Shown here in pieces: positions 4,669 to 6,179 of a DNA stretch of 6,179 nt. The position numbers and the translations under genes were made by a program. This DNA comes from Nitrososphaerota archaeon (GTDB taxonomy: Archaea > Thermoproteota > Nitrososphaeria > Nitrososphaerales > UBA183), in contig JAFMAA010000053.1 in assembly GCA_029785235.1 (NCBI GenBank), positions 1-6,179 on the forward strand, written 5' to 3'. Positions within the stretch are counted from its first letter, which is position 1; each line of letters begins with the position of its first letter. Below the pieces are notes generated by a model. It was not told where the DNA came from. It did no database searches and was given only the letters and a program-made list of their open reading frames with translations.

Positions 4669-4933
4669 CCGGGTCATCGAATCCGAAGGCGTAGCTCAAA
4701 TGGCACCGACTGATGAAGTCCTTCAACCTCTCGCCCAGTTTCGCGGCAACCTCACCGAATGGCGACGAGCGAAGCTCGTACCTTGTTCCTTGCAGGACCT
4801 TCGGGGAGCTTCCCTTTGCGACGGAGAGGAGATATGAATATCTCCTCTTTCGACCACGCGTGACGAACCTCTTCCACCAGATGCCGCCGCTCAGATGAAC
4901 CGTGAGCGGTAGCTCGGGGGCCTCGGCTTTCAG
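4616..4933 (-). CDS. Possible small gene overlapping the upstream gene by CTGA, unknown function
   Basis: On the minus strand a frame of 105 residues starts at CTG 4933, whose last two bases and the next A form the TGA stop of the preceding gene (CTGA overlap). It ends at TAG (4618-4616). The translation looks protein-like: PLTVHLSGGIWWKRFVTRG near the start, then KGSSPKVLQGTRYELRSSPF, then the amphipathic FGEVAAKLGERLKDFISRCH and LSYAFGFDD. It uses AGG and AAG codons, like the safe genes here. Against it stand the CTG start with no Shine-Dalgarno sequence, a poor Arg-rich tail, and a 53-base convergent overlap with the TPR-like gene. Several hairpins inside the frame also count against it. 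I recognise no family. If real, its translation would be coupled to the upstream gene. The alternative is a structured non-coding region between two convergent genes. Confidence 0.4.
   Translation of the reverse strand: MKAEAPELPLTVHLSGGIWWKRFVTRGRKRRYSYLLSVAKGSSPKVLQGTRYELRSSPFGEVAAKLGERLKDFISRCHLSYAFGFDDPVRKSRRPFARKCRRPSD
4765..4779. repeat. 6-bp hairpin with GAA triloop
   Basis: ACGAGC pairs with GCTCGT around GAA. The core GCGAAGC (4769-4775) is the known unusually stable DNA mini-hairpin sequence. It lies about 100 bases after the TPR-like gene and is one of three hairpins in the stretch before 4929. Confidence 0.4.
4825..4848. repeat. Perfect 24-base palindrome (11-bp arms, 2-base centre)
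   Basis: AGAGGAGATAT (4825-4835) and ATATCTCCTCT (4838-4848) are perfect reverse complements around GA. As RNA it would form a stem of about 10 bp with a UGAA loop, extendable by G-U pairs, followed on the plus strand by a short T-run (4848-4850). It could be a dimeric protein's binding site or a terminator for the TPR-like transcript. It also falls in the doubtful minus-strand frame, where it would encode K-R-R-Y-S-Y-L-L. Chance is unlikely at this arm length. Confidence 0.65.
4887..4909. repeat. 7-bp hairpin after the end of the 4930-5505 gene
   Basis: CCGCTCA (4887-4893) pairs with TGAGCGG (4903-4909) around a nine-base loop. It lies about 20 bases downstream of the minus-strand stop at 4930, a plausible terminator position, but no T-tract follows on that strand. 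It would also lie early in the possible coupled gene. Confidence 0.35.
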
Positions 4934-5505
4934 GGGGGCGGATTGACCACGGCCCTGATTTTCGCCCCGAAAGGACGGAAGTTCTCCGGGAAGTCGAGGG
5001 GCTCGATGCTGTGCACACAGAACTGGGGCGAGGGTCCCAGGACCATCTGCCTCCGCCAGAGGTCTGACTTCGTCTCCCCGAGCAATTCCTTCACCTCCTC
5101 ATAGTACGACTGGTAGGGTGTCCCCATGGTCTTCTCGATCCATGTGGCATATCTCGCCTCGCGTAAGGGGATGCCCCCCAGCACCCGTTTGAAGACCCCG
5201 CCGGCGCCCTTAAGATAGTCCCCGGCCACCGAGTCGTGGAAGCGCTTGGTACTGCCCGTGACGGCGGCGTCGTTGAGAGAGCCAAGAGCCGAGAAGCCTT
5301 CCACCAGGTACCAGTCCTCGAAGAGCGGGGAGTCTCTGGGGCCCCATGGGAGAGAGTCCACGCGGTAGGACAGGAGGTCGGCGACCAGGTCAGGCCTTCC
5401 GGCCCTCAGGGATGACTGGAACGAACCTAGCTTCCTCTTGTACGCGCCCACTGTAACCCCCGGGCGGGGCCAGTGCCAGAACACGTAGGCAAGATCAGGC
5501 GCCAT
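4930..5505 (-). CDS. Conserved protein of unknown function with FWHWPRPGV and WRRQMVLGP motifs
   Basis: A 191-residue protein that I recall as a family of uncharacterised proteins found in bacteria and archaea, though I cannot name a Pfam entry. Conserved-looking blocks in order are YVFWHWPRPGV (7-17), YRVDSLPWG (47-55), EDWYLVEGFSALGSLNDAAV (63-82), HDSVAG (90-95) and LWRRQMVLGPSPQFC (139-153). The high density of Trp, His and Asp in these blocks suggests a binding or catalytic pocket, with H11, H90 and D64 as candidates. There is no signal peptide or membrane segment, so it should be cytoplasmic. I choose ATG 5505 because the FWHWP strand normally lies close to the start and TTAATC is about 33 bases upstream. 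ATG 5532 in frame would add nine residues. It lies on the same strand as the PIN gene but 222 bases after it, so it is probably transcribed alone or with the possible small gene that overlaps its stop. Confidence 0.8.
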   Translation of the reverse strand: MAPDLAYVFWHWPRPGVTVGAYKRKLGSFQSSLRAGRPDLVADLLSYRVDSLPWGPRDSPLFEDWYLVEGFSALGSLNDAAVTGSTKRFHDSVAGDYLKGAGGVFKRVLGGIPLREARYATWIEKTMGTPYQSYYEEVKELLGETKSDLWRRQMVLGPSPQFCVHSIEPLDFPENFRPFGAKIRAVVNPPP

Positions 5506-5727
5506 GGCGACGGCGCACCTTCCGAATACCATTCGATTAACGCTTCGGCCGAATCGCAGGCGAGGGCGGTCGTCGAAAAGGGCGGAGATTTCCGTTAATG
5601 CCGCGCTCGAGCTCCCAGGCGCGTAGGGGGTTCACTGCGCCTCTGCCGGGAGTACCTCATCCTAGGGCTGGGGATGGGTGCCGGAAAGGCTGCACTGGTC
5701 GCCGAGGCTTGCGACCGCCTTGAGAGA

Positions 5728-6168
5728 TCAATATGCTGGGAGAGGCGATATCTTCAGCGCCCTCTTCCCGAATCTGACTTCTTTGAGGGACAAGAGAGAC
5801 TTGTCCATCGTCACGAAGCCCTTGACCCCGTTGGATGACAGGTAAGAAGCCAAGACGAGTGCGTCTCTGCCTCCCAGCGAATGCTTGAGGGCAAGCTTCA
5901 GGCCGCGCTCTACGATAGCAGGGCCAATCGGCAGGCAAGTTGCTAGGTCCATGTAGTCTAACAGAGCCTTGACTGTGTCCGCCGGGCTCCTTCTCAGTTT
6001 GAAGACGCAGGCGTGGTAGGTCTCGTGAAGGACCGTCGAGTTGACCGCGTGGCTTTCCCGCGCCAGCGCCCTGGTGCGTTCATGGTCGGGGTGTTCGGGG
6101 ACCAGGTACGCGACCAGGACGTTGGAATCTATCCCCAGATTGCCTTGATCTCGTCCGGGGTTGGCCAA
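5728..6168 (-). CDS. vapC: PIN-domain ribonuclease, VapC-type toxin
   Basis: A 146-residue PIN-domain protein with the full set of acidic active-site residues. D14 is in GIDSNVLVAYL, E49 in VLHETYHACV, D102 in GGRDALVLASYL and D122 in GFVTMDKSL. This pattern binds Mg2+ or Mn2+ and cleaves RNA, and the length is that of VapC toxins. The start TTG 6168 is the only plausible one in the window. The frame stays open upstream to the edge, and the first 10 residues (MANPGRDQGN) do not belong to the PIN fold, so the true start may be nearer the GID strand. A different frame ending in TAG at 6129 overlaps its beginning and may be the antitoxin's end, as expected for a toxin-antitoxin pair. A housekeeping PIN nuclease is the alternative. 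Confidence 0.85.
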   Translation of the reverse strand: MANPGRDQGNLGIDSNVLVAYLVPEHPDHERTRALARESHAVNSTVLHETYHACVFKLRRSPADTVKALLDYMDLATCLPIGPAIVERGLKLALKHSLGGRDALVLASYLSSNGVKGFVTMDKSLLSLKEVRFGKRALKISPLPAY

Positions 6169-6179
6169 CTTGCGACCTC
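6129..6179 (-). CDS. Possible C-terminal end of an antitoxin (VapB-like), cut by the right edge
   Basis: The last 16 codons before a TAG stop read E-V-A-S-W-P-T-P-D-E-I-K-A-I-W-G. The stop falls just before the first catalytic Asp codon of the PIN gene, the usual overlapping layout of antitoxin and toxin. The stretch is too short to assign a family, and an open frame of this length is common by chance. The call rests on context. Confidence 0.28.
   Translation of the reverse strand, partial: EVASWPTPDEIKAIWG

Noticed and set aside
4752..5018. 88-residue minus-strand frame starting at GTG 5018
   Set aside because: It begins inside the well-supported 4930-5505 gene in another frame, with a low-complexity Ser/Arg-rich translation; the competing frame from 4933 is more protein-like.
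5598..5723. 41-residue plus-strand open frame from ATG 5598
   Set aside because: Pro/Arg/Gly-rich, no ribosome-binding site and no resemblance; the region between the two minus-strand genes holds nothing I can support.

Overview
The window looks archaeal, with mid-to-high GC (roughly 57 percent by eye). AT-rich TATA-like boxes lie about 26-30 bases upstream of several starts, some placed so that transcripts would be nearly leaderless. TTG starts are frequent and AGG/AAG codons are preferred. One gene is a ribbon-helix-helix protein with the long C-terminal domain I associate with archaeal regulators, and another is a short-leader, sequon-rich, membrane-anchored protein. A soil or sediment lineage of the Nitrososphaerota/Thermoproteota type is my best guess, but no marker gene fixes it.

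Layout. At the left edge a DUF488 gene runs off the window on the minus strand (1-163). It is divergent from a carboxymuconolactone decarboxylase/AhpD-like gene on the plus strand (362-853). That gene converges on a minus-strand block: an RHH regulator-like gene (2792 to 2271) followed by a membrane-anchored exported protein of unknown family (2169 to 1201). The exported protein has its own AT-rich promoter, and its stop codon lies inside a strong hairpin (1164-1206).

The centre is a plus-strand group. It holds a 58-residue protein made of two tandem Cys-Cys zinc fingers (3003-3179), a BtuF/FepB-like substrate-binding-fold protein without any export signal (3213-4193), and a small helical TPR-like protein (4207-4668). 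A 9-bp hairpin with a T-tract lies between the first two, directly ahead of the second gene's ribosome-binding site, so it could act as an attenuator or processing signal.

The right part is minus-strand: a PIN-domain VapC-type toxin (6168 to 5728) with the possible tail of its antitoxin at the window edge, then a conserved gene of unknown function (5505 to 4930). A possible small gene overlaps the latter by CTGA (4933 to 4616). The same stretch carries several hairpins, including a 24-base palindrome, so it may instead be a structured region between convergent genes.

No rRNA, tRNA, CRISPR array, insertion sequence or replication origin was found. The most interesting items are the Cys-Cys zinc-finger microprotein and its neighbours (3003-4668) and the palindrome-rich stretch 4669-4929. 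A complete new defence or metabolic system cannot be shown from this window alone.
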